A DNA stretch of 64,000 bases. It comes from Candidatus Obscuribacterales bacterium (GTDB lineage Bacteria; Cyanobacteriota; Vampirovibrionia; Obscuribacterales; Obscuribacteraceae). Positions 42,339 to 51,023 of the stretch are shown piece by piece. Each line of letters starts with the position of its first letter. Positions within the stretch are counted from its first letter, which is position 1. The translations under genes were made by a program, and so were the position numbers. Location: positions 753,471 through 817,470 of the forward strand of contig JACKCM010000004.1 in NCBI GenBank assembly GCA_020634035.1, given 5' to 3'. The notes beneath the pieces are model-generated. The model was not told the origin of the DNA, searched no databases, and saw only the letters and a program-made list of their open reading frames with translations.

Positions 42339-43493
42339 TTGTCTAAATCTGCTGGTTCAGGAAAGCCCGGAATTTTGTGGGGAGCGATTGCTCTGGGCAT
42401 CTTTTGGGTGTGCGTTTATCTCTCTTATGCAAATGCCGAACTTCCTGGGTTCGAGGATCTTCTCCGCCTGGTGCCGGTGTTTTTAGTCTTGATGATAGGG
42501 CTTGCGGTTTTCAGTCTAATTGACAGAAACAAAGACGACGTGCGCGCTGCCATTGCTTGTGGACAGTTTCAACAAGCCGAGAGCGAATTGAAAAAGCGAC
42601 TACCCAGGCTCAAGCGAAATGCCGCCGGAACAGAGGAGCATGTTCAAGATTTGATTGCCCTTGCCAAAATCTGTCATGCCGGAGGACGCCTGGATGAGGC
42701 AGACTCCATCGCCAGAGAAGCTGTAAACTATGCCGAGCACGGCACTCAGTTGATGCAGGCATCCTTAGACAGAGGCACCAGAGGTGGAGCGCGAATCTAT
42801 CGAGAAGTCTCTCAGTCCAGCCTGCGTTCTTGCCTCCTCTTAGAGATAGAATCTGCCGGTGTCCTGGGCGAGATCCTGCTGGACAAGGGACGGTATCAAG
42901 AGGCACTGGATGTTATCGATGCCGGTTTGTACAAAATGCGTGTTTTCTATGCTAGCGAAGCTACTCAGATGGTATCTGCCTACTCTTATGGAAGCAAGCT
43001 CTTGAAGCTAGCTGCTCGCATTTATGCAATAAATGGTGACGAAGACAAAGTTCAGTTGGCGCTTTCTGAGGCCAGTGGTTTCGACCAGAAGGGACTCGAG
43101 GCGGCGCAGAGTCTGGCTGGCATGAAGCCGGCTTCTCCTGAGCCTTTGATTCTTGGTGCCGAATTTTATATATCACTCGAGAAGCATGATCGAGCGATTA
43201 AGGAGCTGAGCAGAGCCCTTGAGCTGAAACCTGAGAAGATGCATGTCTATACTATCCATCTAAAGAGAGCCGATTGCTACAGCAGGCTCAAAGACCTGGA
43301 TAATGCGATGACCGATGTGGAAGCGGTGCTGGATATGGTGCCAGATAGCCCACTGGCTCTGGTGCGTCGCGCAGATGTATTCGAGAAGCTGGACATGAAA
43401 GATCGCGCTCTGGTCGACAGGCAGACAGCAGAGTCTCTTGGGGTCAAGGCAGATTACATAAAACTGGGTATCGATGGAGGCAGCAAGCAGTAA
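42339..43493 (+). CDS. membrane-anchored TPR protein, 384 aa
   Basis: TTG 42339 follows GGAGGGAGCC. Two spans (about 11-31 ILWGAIALGIFWVCVYLSYA and 40-60 VFLVLMIGLAVFSLI) are followed by a cytosolic helical repeat region with TPRs at about 85-125, 170-200, and a strong set at 275-345 (AEFYISLEKHDRAIKELSRALEL, ADCYSRLKDLDNAMTDVEAVL). It starts 48 bp after the preceding exported-protein gene and may be in one operon with it. Confidence 0.75.
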   Translation: MSKSAGSGKPGILWGAIALGIFWVCVYLSYANAELPGFEDLLRLVPVFLVLMIGLAVFSLIDRNKDDVRAAIACGQFQQAESELKKRLPRLKRNAAGTEEHVQDLIALAKICHAGGRLDEADSIAREAVNYAEHGTQLMQASLDRGTRGGARIYREVSQSSLRSCLLLEIESAGVLGEILLDKGRYQEALDVIDAGLYKMRVFYASEATQMVSAYSYGSKLLKLAARIYAINGDEDKVQLALSEASGFDQKGLEAAQSLAGMKPASPEPLILGAEFYISLEKHDRAIKELSRALELKPEKMHVYTIHLKRADCYSRLKDLDNAMTDVEAVLDMVPDSPLALVRRADVFEKLDMKDRALVDRQTAESLGVKADYIKLGIDGGSKQ

Positions 43494-43617
43494 AGGCTGT
43501 TCCTTCGGTGCCCAAAGTTAGACCGAGCGATTTTATGAGCACGTGGTCGAGGATTTATAATATAATCTTCGTGATGGAGTTCCTGATTCCCTTAGAGCTT
43601 ATTGTGGGTTAACAGCA

Positions 43618-44238
43618 TTGGTTGCAAATTTAGAAGAATGCTATAGCGTAATCCTTTCGGACCTGTTTAGTGACTGCCGCGAAGACATCCGTGCCATCGA
43701 TGCCGCCAGAGTGATCCTGCTGAAATATGATCTTTTCAATTACTTAGATCTCAATGGCGATGGACAACTCACCCAGTATTTTAACGACCATTCCATATCA
43801 GATCCCGATGAGATGGCCGAGATTATTGCCTACGGGCTGTGGCTACATCTCAATTCAGAAAAGTGCGAGTTGGAGGATGTTTACAAGTTTCGTCAAAGTA
43901 TGGAAGGAAAGACCCAGGATTATCCAAAGTCTCTCAATGACTGCTTTCAGTTCCTTTCTATCAATTTGTCAGATGAAGAGGTAGAGCAGTTCAAGCAAAC
44001 AAACGAAAAAGATATCAATTTCTTTTTTCACTTCGGTCTGGGCAGCTATATTCGAAGCAATTTTGGATTGTTCTGTGGTACTGCACCACTTACTAAATTC
44101 TTTATCGAGAAGGAACTGTTTCATCCGGATGATATGTCAACAATTATTTTGTACGGATTTTGGCTGTATTTGAATTCAAAGCCCTGTGATTATGAGAGTG
44201 CATCTCAGTTTTATGAAGGCTTAAGAACATTGACGTAA
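43618..44238 (+). CDS. protein with two DUF6794-like modules, 206 aa
   Basis: The second half matches DUF6794 clearly: YPKSLNDCFQFLSINLS, HFGLGSYIRSNFGLFCG, then HPDDMSTIILYGFWLYLN. The first half is a decayed version of the same module: LEECYSVILSDLF, LDLNGDGQLTQYF, DPDEMAEIIAYGLWLHLN. The function of DUF6794 is unknown to me. The TTG start at 43618 has no good ribosome site, so the N-terminus is uncertain; an upstream TATAAT-like string is present near 43557. The 3' end overlaps the converging gene by 95 bp. Confidence 0.7.
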   Translation: MVANLEECYSVILSDLFSDCREDIRAIDAARVILLKYDLFNYLDLNGDGQLTQYFNDHSISDPDEMAEIIAYGLWLHLNSEKCELEDVYKFRQSMEGKTQDYPKSLNDCFQFLSINLSDEEVEQFKQTNEKDINFFFHFGLGSYIRSNFGLFCGTAPLTKFFIEKELFHPDDMSTIILYGFWLYLNSKPCDYESASQFYEGLRTLT

Positions 44239-45505
44239 GTCCATTCTCTCCCTCCTTCTCTTGTCTTCCGCTTTTGATGGCATCGTTCTTTAGCTGTATC
44301 CAGGGGGAGATGCTTCGGACGGTGCCATCGCTACACAGGGCTGTCCCGGTACAGGTTATGCCGTCGGTGCGCAGTTTGATATTGAGAGATTTAATAAGCA
44401 CCTGATCTGGTGGCTCGTCGGCGGTCAGTTTGATGTTGCCGTTCGAGATTGTTCCTTTGTAGCTCAGACGTCTTGGTCTTTCGTTGCCGCACCAGCCGAT
44501 GCGATACGACATCGTCGCCTGTACTTCGCTCTGCCATATTTTCAGATTTAGCCGCGGCATAATGTTGATTCTTGCTCCTTTAATAGGAGGCGTAAGCGCT
44601 AAATGCAAGTTTCGCTCTTCTACCCTGCCGACATTGGCGGGTACGAATCTGCCGTCCGCCAGATGAAAGGTGCCGGACCTGCCACCATCCATTTTGTATG
44701 CACCGACAAAGCCGTTGGCAAACGGATCCCACTTTCCGGTCAAGACAGTGTTGCCGGTGCTCTCGGTGCAGACTCCTTTGAACTGATCTCCTTTTATGGT
44801 GCCTTCGAACAGTCCGACGATGTTGCTGTTTTCCGGGCTGATATCATTGGCATAGCGGACGTGAGTCGCTTTACCCCGCACTGTCCTGCCGACCAGATGC
44901 TCGCCATCCTTGCGCAGAGTCACCCTCATTGCGGTCTCTGGTTGTCCGGCTGAGCTATTGAATCTCAAGGACCATTTGCTTCGATAGCCATCTCCTCTCT
45001 CCTCAATAGGAGTCATTCGAAAAGCGCTGTAGGGCACTCCTTTGATAGTTGCTGTCTCTGCCTTGAAGTCCTCGTATTTGTACTTACCTTCGACTTTCAG
45101 GAAGTCTGTCGGATAAGAGAACACCATAGCGAAGCGGTCGCCTCGCAGCCAGCCGGTGACTTTGCCCGCCGACTTCTCGCCTTTGCGCCCTGTCCAGATA
45201 ACATCGCCCGTTATGGCTCCGTCTTTGAGCGTTAAATTTGCTTTGCCACCGGCGGGTTCGATGCGCTTAGCCAATTGGCGTCGCTCTTCGAAATCCATAT
45301 TGGGTCGACTGATGCCGGGGAGGCTGACCTGCCATGTCTGCGGAAAGGCTCTCTCTTCTATGCTGCGCGTGTTCTTCGACTGGGCGAACGCTGCGGTTAG
45401 TCCCGATAGCGCCAGCAGCAAGAATAGACAGGCATAGGCAGGGCGCGAATTGAATTTCATATTGAAGTTCATATTGAAATTCATATAGATAGGGCGCCTC
45501 TTCAA
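44144..45505 (-). CDS. exported protein of unknown family, up to 453 aa
   Basis: The frame opens with three close Met starts (MNFNMNFNMKFN, a short in-frame repeat); ATG 45460 gives the tidiest signal peptide (SRPAYACLFLLLALSGLTAAFA/Q). The mature part is a beta-rich protein of about 400 residues with repeated G-x-(F/V)-x-G and K-G-x-(I/F) strands, such as GLFEGTIKGDQFKGV and LTGKWDPFANGFVGAYKM, which suggests stacked lipocalin-like or MORN-like strands. Two Cys pairs. The last 32 codons run antisense into the DUF6794 gene. Confidence 0.65.
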   Translation of the reverse strand: MKRRPIYMNFNMNFNMKFNSRPAYACLFLLLALSGLTAAFAQSKNTRSIEERAFPQTWQVSLPGISRPNMDFEERRQLAKRIEPAGGKANLTLKDGAITGDVIWTGRKGEKSAGKVTGWLRGDRFAMVFSYPTDFLKVEGKYKYEDFKAETATIKGVPYSAFRMTPIEERGDGYRSKWSLRFNSSAGQPETAMRVTLRKDGEHLVGRTVRGKATHVRYANDISPENSNIVGLFEGTIKGDQFKGVCTESTGNTVLTGKWDPFANGFVGAYKMDGGRSGTFHLADGRFVPANVGRVEERNLHLALTPPIKGARINIMPRLNLKIWQSEVQATMSYRIGWCGNERPRRLSYKGTISNGNIKLTADEPPDQVLIKSLNIKLRTDGITCTGTALCSDGTVRSISPWIQLKNDAIKSGRQEKEGENGLTSMFLSLHKTEMHSHNHRALNSNTAKIRTK

Positions 45506-45579
45506 CGAGCGATCACGATAACGAGTATAGTGACTGTATCTACCCGTTGAACACCGGGATTCCCCTGAAGTGCTTCCGG

Positions 45580-45964
45580 TTAGTGGAGGATTATTGTTCT
45601 ACATGTCTTCACGCAGATGCCGTCTACGAACTCCATGCGCAGACCGTCCCTGTAGCCTATATTGTAGTGCAAGGAATCATTTAGTTTCTCTGGCTTCAGG
45701 CGTGCGGGTGAAATATTGAAATTGTGCCAGTTGTCTTCACCGATATGTTGGAAAATGTCTTTAGCAGATTTACCCACTGGCCAGAGCAATAGATGGTCTA
45801 TTCTCTGGAATTGCCATTCGCAGTCTAACTCCCAGCCGTACTGCTCTATGCTCACGCACTTGCTCGTGTCTGTAATGGGTGAAAGCACCTAAAGTCCATA
45901 GACAATTATTCCATCGATTGCCCAGGAGCGTAAACGAAAAGATTAGGATGAGAATTGCGCGCAT
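45580..45964 (-). pseudogene. decayed copy of the 48172-48789 gene (internal deletion, frameshift)
   Basis: The first frame (from ATG 45964) begins MRAILILIFSFTLLGNRWNN, matching the start of the 48172 gene (MRVSVIFIIAFTLLGLRWDN). The match then resumes in another frame with SKCVSIEQY, LLLWPVGKSAKDIFQHIG and GYRDGLRMEFVDG, equal to its C-terminal part (KKCIAIEHY, WCIGKSLAQVFEGLG). About 80 codons of the middle are absent and the frame changes near 45890. Probably no longer functional. Confidence 0.75.
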
Positions 45965-45969
45965 ACTTT

Positions 45970-46030
45970 GATCTCAGTTTGAGGGTATCTGTTGCAAGGC
46001 ACGCGGACAATGGGGATTTCATCACGGAGA
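45970..46030. repeat. leader repeat, copy 1
   Basis: About 61 bp directly before the start of the pseudogene equal 48795-48855 before the intact paralogue at nearly all positions (shared core CGCGGACAATGGGGATTTCA). It shows that the gene and its upstream region were duplicated together. Confidence 0.85.
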
Positions 46031-46159
46031 GTTGTGAGGTTGCGCTGGCTGGGTTTCAACAATCCATCAATTGAGTAAGTGTTGACCGAATGGGCTGCAT
46101 TTGTGCTGGAGAGAGTAACTTGTTGGAAGTATATCTGAAAGCGACCGGAGAGATTGAGG

Positions 46160-46753
46160 TTGGTGAGGCAAAATCCGATTTGGGCTTGCATGCTTATGGT
46201 CTTGGTTCTTACCGCCGAGAGTGGTTCTTTAGCTGGGGAATGTCGATTATTCAAACGTAAGCCGATCGAACTGGGCAGAAATCTGACTGAGAAAGAGTCG
46301 AAGTTGTTTGAGGATTTCTGGGAAGAAGCGCAGCGATACAAATATTTCGAAGAGACGCTCGGTATCAAAGATTTTGCAGAGAGCCGCTGTGGCGGTGAAG
46401 CTCAAAAGCGGAAGAAGCAGTTAGAGCGTAACTCAGCAGAGTATCAAAGGGCGGTAGCAAGCAGGAAGCAAGAGCTTAGAACGCTATTCATGCAGTATCT
46501 GGCGATGAGAGAACTTTACGACTCGAAGAAAGGAAGCAAGAGCGAAACATCGGTGTTAAAGAGATGGGCTCTTGTGAGATTTAAGCTGGAATTGTGTCTT
46601 TCGTCCTTGAGTGATGTGATTCGCGAGATTGAGCGGTCGCTAGGTGTTAACTCTGACATCTTCGCAAAGGTCGGATTCATCGAGAATCTCAATACTGGAG
46701 AGCTAATCCCCCATATTCATATGCCGGGTAGCTCTCGATTCAGTGTTCGCTAG
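46160..46753 (+). CDS. exported helical protein, 197 aa
   Basis: TTG 46160 lies about 9 bases after GGAG; TTG 46154 is too close. Signal sequence PIWACMLMVLVLTAESGSLAG. The mature protein is basic and helical with strong coiled-coil tendency (EAQKRKKQLERNSAEYQRAV), two cysteines (GECRL, SRCGG). Unknown family. The next exported-protein gene starts 37 bp later, so the two are probably one operon. Confidence 0.6.
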   Translation: MVRQNPIWACMLMVLVLTAESGSLAGECRLFKRKPIELGRNLTEKESKLFEDFWEEAQRYKYFEETLGIKDFAESRCGGEAQKRKKQLERNSAEYQRAVASRKQELRTLFMQYLAMRELYDSKKGSKSETSVLKRWALVRFKLELCLSSLSDVIREIERSLGVNSDIFAKVGFIENLNTGELIPHIHMPGSSRFSVR

Positions 46754-46789
46754 CGAAACTTGCCTTACTCAATATTGCCGGAGGCACCA

Positions 46790-47686
46790 GTGAAAACCAT
46801 GAAAGTCCTTATCCGCGCGATAGTAGCTATTTCGCTAATCGTTCTTTGTGCAGCCGGTGCACATGCCAAAGATCCTGCGACTGGAGCAATAGTTGGATTC
46901 TTACCCCGCGAGGCAGAATTTATAATCCTCTACAGGGGCAGAGCCAGAGATCTGTTCGATAAAAACTCAAAACTGAAGGCGTTGGTTTATATTGATCCGC
47001 TGAGCGATATCGAGCGCCAAATCAGCGATGATTATTGCGAGTATCTCGTGGTGAGTAAGCGTGGCATCCCTGAAGCCGATGGATATGTGGTGGTAAAACT
47101 TCCTGAGTCTTTAGTCACCAAATATAGTGAATATATTGAGTCCGTTGCAGATAGCGTCGATGAAGTGAATGGAAGAAGAGTAAGTGTTTTCTCGGATTCG
47201 GATAGTTTCATTTATTGTTGCTTTCCGGATCGGAATACCATCTTCTGGAGCAGCAGCCAGAAATATTTCGACGAGGTCGATTCTAAGGATAAGAAGCCTC
47301 AGAGAAACTATGGACAGCCGCCGGTTTTTTTCAAAGGTAAAAAGTCAGTTTTGTACGCTTTTAGAAACTTTCCGCCTGAAGGCAAATTCCCCAGTGTTGA
47401 AATATGCAAACGAGTAAAGTCGGTTAGCGTCTTTCGTGAGTTTGATCGTAAAGGGTTTCCTTTTGTTATTTCGATTATAACCAGAGAAGATAGACTGGAA
47501 GATGCAACGCTGATTTCCAAAGATTTCGGTTCAAGTGGACTGCCTGGGGTAAAGATAGATAGAAAAGGATTCTGTAAATACAGACTCTCTATCGAGCATA
47601 TCGATGATGATGCTGCTACCTATGGGCGCTTGCGGTTGCTGCTGACGGCTGGCAATCGGACTGCCAATGAGGCTATGGGTAGATAG
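46790..47686 (+). CDS. exported protein of unknown family, 298 aa
   Basis: GTG 46790 follows GGAGG by 5-6 bases; a second start at ATG 46799 is possible. Signal peptide VLIRAIVAISLIVLCAAGAHA. The mature part alternates strands and helices (AEFIILYRGRARDLFDKNSK, NTIFWSSSQKYFDEV), like a DUF3352-type or adhesin-like exported domain in which a self-regulated residue such as R contacts F; this is only a resemblance. No catalytic motif. Confidence 0.6.
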   Translation: MKTMKVLIRAIVAISLIVLCAAGAHAKDPATGAIVGFLPREAEFIILYRGRARDLFDKNSKLKALVYIDPLSDIERQISDDYCEYLVVSKRGIPEADGYVVVKLPESLVTKYSEYIESVADSVDEVNGRRVSVFSDSDSFIYCCFPDRNTIFWSSSQKYFDEVDSKDKKPQRNYGQPPVFFKGKKSVLYAFRNFPPEGKFPSVEICKRVKSVSVFREFDRKGFPFVISIITREDRLEDATLISKDFGSSGLPGVKIDRKGFCKYRLSIEHIDDDAATYGRLRLLLTAGNRTANEAMGR

Positions 47687-47741
47687 ACTGGAAAGCTAAC
47701 ACTGTCGTCTGAAATCTAAATCAAGCTTTGGAAGCAGCCGC

Positions 47742-48047
47742 TCATTTGGTTACGTAATAGGGTGGAAATCGATATTGATCCGGACCTGGATTGTCTTTAT
47801 CCACAACATGCCTCTTCAATACTTCCTTGAGCTCCTGCACAGAGAGGGGCTTGCCCTTTTCAATCTCTGCGCATTCCTGGCAGTGAGGAAGCACTTTTTG
47901 TCCAGGGTAAAATGTGTAAATGGAAGGGACAGGATTGGGGTTCAATCTGTTATGCGGATTGACGACGAAGGACTCATACGCCGGATCGTTCCAGTAGAAC
48001 CCGAAGTTTATCGAAGCAATAACCACTGCTAGGCTGAGTTTAAGCAT
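47742..48047 (-). CDS. small exported protein with CxxC, 101 aa
   Basis: Begins with a signal sequence (LKLSLAVVIASINFGF). The mature part is Pro/Asn-rich and contains HCQECAEIEKG, a CxxC pair that could bind metal or haem or form a disulphide. LSVQELKEVLKRHVVDKDN is a probable helix. No strong ribosome site. Same strand as the BamE-like gene at 48172 but not adjacent to it in an operon sense (it lies downstream by 124 bp). Confidence 0.5.
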   Translation of the reverse strand: MLKLSLAVVIASINFGFYWNDPAYESFVVNPHNRLNPNPVPSIYTFYPGQKVLPHCQECAEIEKGKPLSVQELKEVLKRHVVDKDNPGPDQYRFPPYYVTK

Positions 48048-48171
48048 ACGAGTAGATTACCTTAGCTCATTGCTCGCTGCCAACACGGTTATTACCATGC
48101 AAGCGCTTGGATGAGGAGAATAGGGCGCTCGGTGCGGATGCATATGCGCACGGTATTGAAGGTCGCTGTAA

Positions 48172-48789
48172 TTAGTGGAAGATGTGCATCGGGCTTGCTT
48201 CTACGCAATGTCCTTCCTCGAATTTTATGTACACACCGATATTGCCTCCTACTTCGTAGTTACAGTCTTGCTCCCAGGCGATTCCTCCTGTTGCCTTAGA
48301 CCTTCGGGGAATTGAATTGAGCTTGCACTTCGTCCGCCCCAGTCCTTCGAAGACCTGTGCCAGCGACTTGCCGATGCACCAGTGTGATATCAGTTTTCCG
48401 CGCCTCTCCTGCCAGCACTGGTCCGAAGCGTATCTATAGTGCTCTATTGCTATGCACTTCTTGGCTTTGAACGATACCGCATAGCAGGCGGCATTGTACT
48501 CGTAGAGCCAATTACGATCGGCGGTGGCAGCAGCGAGCGGAAAGTTTTTGATTTTTATGGGACCGTCAACTGATCGTGGTTCTCCAAGGAGAGTCAAAAC
48601 AAAAGTTCTATCTTTGCCGATGCAGAGCCGGCTGAGATTGTTGAATCTAGCATTAAAGATTGCCGTTTCTAAGTGCTCTTTCCTTGTGCAGTATTCAAGG
48701 AAACAGGGCAAGTTAAAGAGCGAAAAGTAGTTGTCCCAGCGGAGACCGAGGAGCGTGAATGCAATGATGAAGATGACTGATACGCGCAT
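48172..48789 (-). CDS. exported protein with two BamE-like modules, 205 aa
   Basis: GAGG lies 7 bases before ATG 48789. Signal or anchor MRVSVIFIIAFTLLGLRWDN. Two related modules follow: LCIGKDRTFVLTLLGEPRSV with KKCIAIEHY (about 55-117), and WCIGKSLAQVFEGLG with GVYIKFEEGHCVEA (about 137-198). The G-K-x4-(V/I)-x3-(L/F)-G pattern is like SmpA/BamE modules, small domains at the envelope. It is the intact member of a family that includes the pseudogene at 45580 and, more distantly, the gene at 5707. Confidence 0.6.
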   Translation of the reverse strand: MRVSVIFIIAFTLLGLRWDNYFSLFNLPCFLEYCTRKEHLETAIFNARFNNLSRLCIGKDRTFVLTLLGEPRSVDGPIKIKNFPLAAATADRNWLYEYNAACYAVSFKAKKCIAIEHYRYASDQCWQERRGKLISHWCIGKSLAQVFEGLGRTKCKLNSIPRRSKATGGIAWEQDCNYEVGGNIGVYIKFEEGHCVEASPMHIFH

Positions 48790-48794
48790 ATAGA

Positions 48795-48855
48795 GACCTC
48801 AGATTGAGGGTATCTATTGCAAGGCGCGCGGACAATGGGGATTTCATCACGGAAA
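48795..48855. repeat. leader repeat, copy 2
   Basis: Upstream of the intact BamE-like gene; the partner of 45970-46030. Gives the extent of the ancestral duplication on its 5' side. Confidence 0.85.
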
Positions 48856-48921
48856 AGACGATGTTGTTGGCACGTTTCAGGTTGAAGTAAAATAGAAGAG
48901 CTAGTCGGGAGGGCGCTGCGC

Positions 48922-49422
48922 GTGTCAAAAGAGAATATTCGTTATGGGCTGCTGTGCGAGAAAGCCTACCGAATGAGCCGCGTGGTCATCGTCGATAAGA
49001 ATGGTGAGCGGCAAGTCGTGCAGTCGGCGATTCGAGACCTGGTGTATAAAGAGGAAGATGGGCTTTCGCACGAAGAGAAGGTTGTGCTTCATCAGTTGAT
49101 ATCGGATGAACTCAGTTTCGCGGGACCATTGGGCGCTATCATGCGAGATGGATTTGTGCAGGGCATTTGGGTCTATTCGTCCGGGCGGGTTGAAGTTGAT
49201 GATGCCACCGGTGGGTGGAGGGAGTCTTCTTTGTGCTTTCAGAGCCGGGCGCATGTTGAGGAGTTGGCGGAGAAGCTGACAGCAGATGGTGCGACCGGTG
49301 AAAGTGCGTCCGTGGCAGAGGCACAGAACATACGGAAGCAGTGCGAGAAGGAGTTCTCGATAGAGTTCACGCGCGAGTCGGAGCCGATGCTGGTATTCAA
49401 GCGACGTGTTGGTGAACTCTGA
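48922..49422 (+). CDS. hypothetical cytosolic protein, 166 aa
   Basis: GTG 48922 follows GGGAGGG. Acidic, mixed alpha/beta, no signal. FVQGIWVYSSGRVEVDDATG and the C-terminal EFSIEFTRESEPMLVFKRRV are strands around a helix (SRAHVEELAEKLTADG). It looks like a small folded protein with no known family. Base use is G+C-rich in third positions compared with its neighbours downstream. Confidence 0.6.
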   Translation: MSKENIRYGLLCEKAYRMSRVVIVDKNGERQVVQSAIRDLVYKEEDGLSHEEKVVLHQLISDELSFAGPLGAIMRDGFVQGIWVYSSGRVEVDDATGGWRESSLCFQSRAHVEELAEKLTADGATGESASVAEAQNIRKQCEKEFSIEFTRESEPMLVFKRRVGEL

Positions 49423-49814
49423 CCAAGCGGCAGATTTTGAATGGGGTCAGGGTTGAATCGAAGTTGAGATTCAGTTGACCTTTGGCAAACAGTCTGCGGA
49501 GTGTTGATTCTCCGATCCTGAATTCTGTGTGGGAGCATATTATAGCTAGAAGTACGTGCTTGATGGTTGTGAGGTTCAGTCGATGCAAGTCTTTTTGAAT
49601 ACGCCAGTTGGTCAAGTGATCTGCATGCTCATTGTCATCCCATTGATTCAATTGATTTTTCTGTTTGGCACATTGCTTCCTCGAAAGCTTGGCTTGCCTG
49701 GTTTGTCGGAATGGGATTTGTAGGGGGAGATTCATGTTGAAGTAGCCCAACGGAGTAGTAGCATAATTATCGATTTTTTCTATAATTCCTTTGGTTCAGA
49801 CTAGAGGATTTAGC
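49423..49814. other. 392-bp region without a convincing gene
   Basis: A minus-strand frame at 49397-49750 (117 aa) exists but has no ribosome site and an unconvincing composition, with a possible end-of-ORF string FDSTLTPFKICRLV. It could be debris of a mobile element; I could not identify it. Confidence 0.4.
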
Positions 49815-50957
49815 ATGACTGCCTACAAGCACTTTCTTGTGACTAATCGATTGGCTGAGGATGGTGTGATTGTCGATGCTGATCGGCAATTCTCAAAAAA
49901 GGATGAGCTCAATTTCGGAGAGATAGAATTCTCTGATCAAGGAAACATCACCGAGCTTTACCCTGTTGAAGGCGACAGCGTTGATTACCGTGATTGTCTG
50001 ACCAAAGCAAAAGAAGAATTGAAGGGCAGCGCCAGGCTCTTTCGAGAGTTGTATGAGGCAGTTGAGTCATCAGATAAAGAGATCCTTTTGGTGATTCACG
50101 GCTACTACCATACTTATAAACGACTCCAGAAGACGGCTAGCTTGATTCACAGAGCTCACGTTATGCCAGAAGGTTCCAATATAGGGCATCTGCTTCTTTT
50201 CTCCTGGCCTGCCGGTGACCAACTTGATGAATACGAGAAAGATCAAACTTCAGCAAAGTGTTCCGGTAGGCACTTCGGCAAGTTCATATCAGAGTGGGCA
50301 AGCTTTTTGAACGAAGCATTCGGCGATGATGATTCTGATAGGGCTGAAACCTTTGCAGCTAAAATGAACATGGTCGTTGCTTCAATGGGAAATCAACTTC
50401 TTGAGAGCTTCGCCAGCCAATACGAGTATAATCCGAATTTCAAAGAGAAGCTCTTTAAGGATGTAATTCTTACCGCAGCTGATATCGATAGGGACGCCTT
50501 CGATGCAGATAGACCATTGTCCGGATTGCTGGATATTGCAGATCAAGTACTGTGCCACTTTAATTATGCGGACAATCTGTTGCTATTATCCGAGACTATC
50601 GGCGGGAATAGTCCTCGTCTTGGTAAATGGGGACCGACAAGAGTCAAGGAAGGATTAGATAATCTTACTTTCCTTGATGTTGCCGCCACTGTATTGAAGG
50701 GATTCGTGGATCCTGAGTTAGTCTTTAGCAAGGATACGCCTGGATATCCGATAGACCATGCCTATTTCACCAGATTGAAAAGAGTCGCCGAAGACTCACA
50801 ACAGGTTTTCCATCACATAGATAAAGCTGATACTACCGGCCGAGTTAAACTCGGTAAGGATAAATACTATCTTTGTATTGGCAGGGACTGCCTGAAAATA
50901 AAGAGTGATCTGGATATTGCGCTGGAGAACTTCTGCGTCGAAAGAAGCATGGGCTAA
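49815..50957 (+). CDS. DUF900-type alpha/beta hydrolase, 380 aa
   Basis: ATG 49815 follows GAGG by 7 bases. No signal peptide. Blocks of the DUF900 esterase-like family are present: LLVIHGYYHTYKRL (oxyanion strand, about 91-103), LLLFSWPAGDQLDEYEKD, the elbow VVASMGNQLL with nucleophile S190, and VILTAADIDRDAF with a late Asp; a candidate His is in YPIDHAYF. The usual elbow H of this family (HSMGN) is Ala here. Likely an esterase or lipase with unknown substrate. The IS element sits 66 bp after its stop. Confidence 0.75.
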   Translation: MTAYKHFLVTNRLAEDGVIVDADRQFSKKDELNFGEIEFSDQGNITELYPVEGDSVDYRDCLTKAKEELKGSARLFRELYEAVESSDKEILLVIHGYYHTYKRLQKTASLIHRAHVMPEGSNIGHLLLFSWPAGDQLDEYEKDQTSAKCSGRHFGKFISEWASFLNEAFGDDDSDRAETFAAKMNMVVASMGNQLLESFASQYEYNPNFKEKLFKDVILTAADIDRDAFDADRPLSGLLDIADQVLCHFNYADNLLLLSETIGGNSPRLGKWGPTRVKEGLDNLTFLDVAATVLKGFVDPELVFSKDTPGYPIDHAYFTRLKRVAEDSQQVFHHIDKADTTGRVKLGKDKYYLCIGRDCLKIKSDLDIALENFCVERSMG

Positions 50958-51023
50958 TTTTGTCTGATTTGCAAGGCCCTGATTTGTAGAGACTGTGATT
51001 ATGTAATCTCCGTGCTGTTTAAC

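Noticed and set aside
49397..49750. 117-codon minus-strand frame
   Set aside because: No ribosome site, overlaps the end of the 48922 gene, not recognisable; noted only as possible mobile-element debris.
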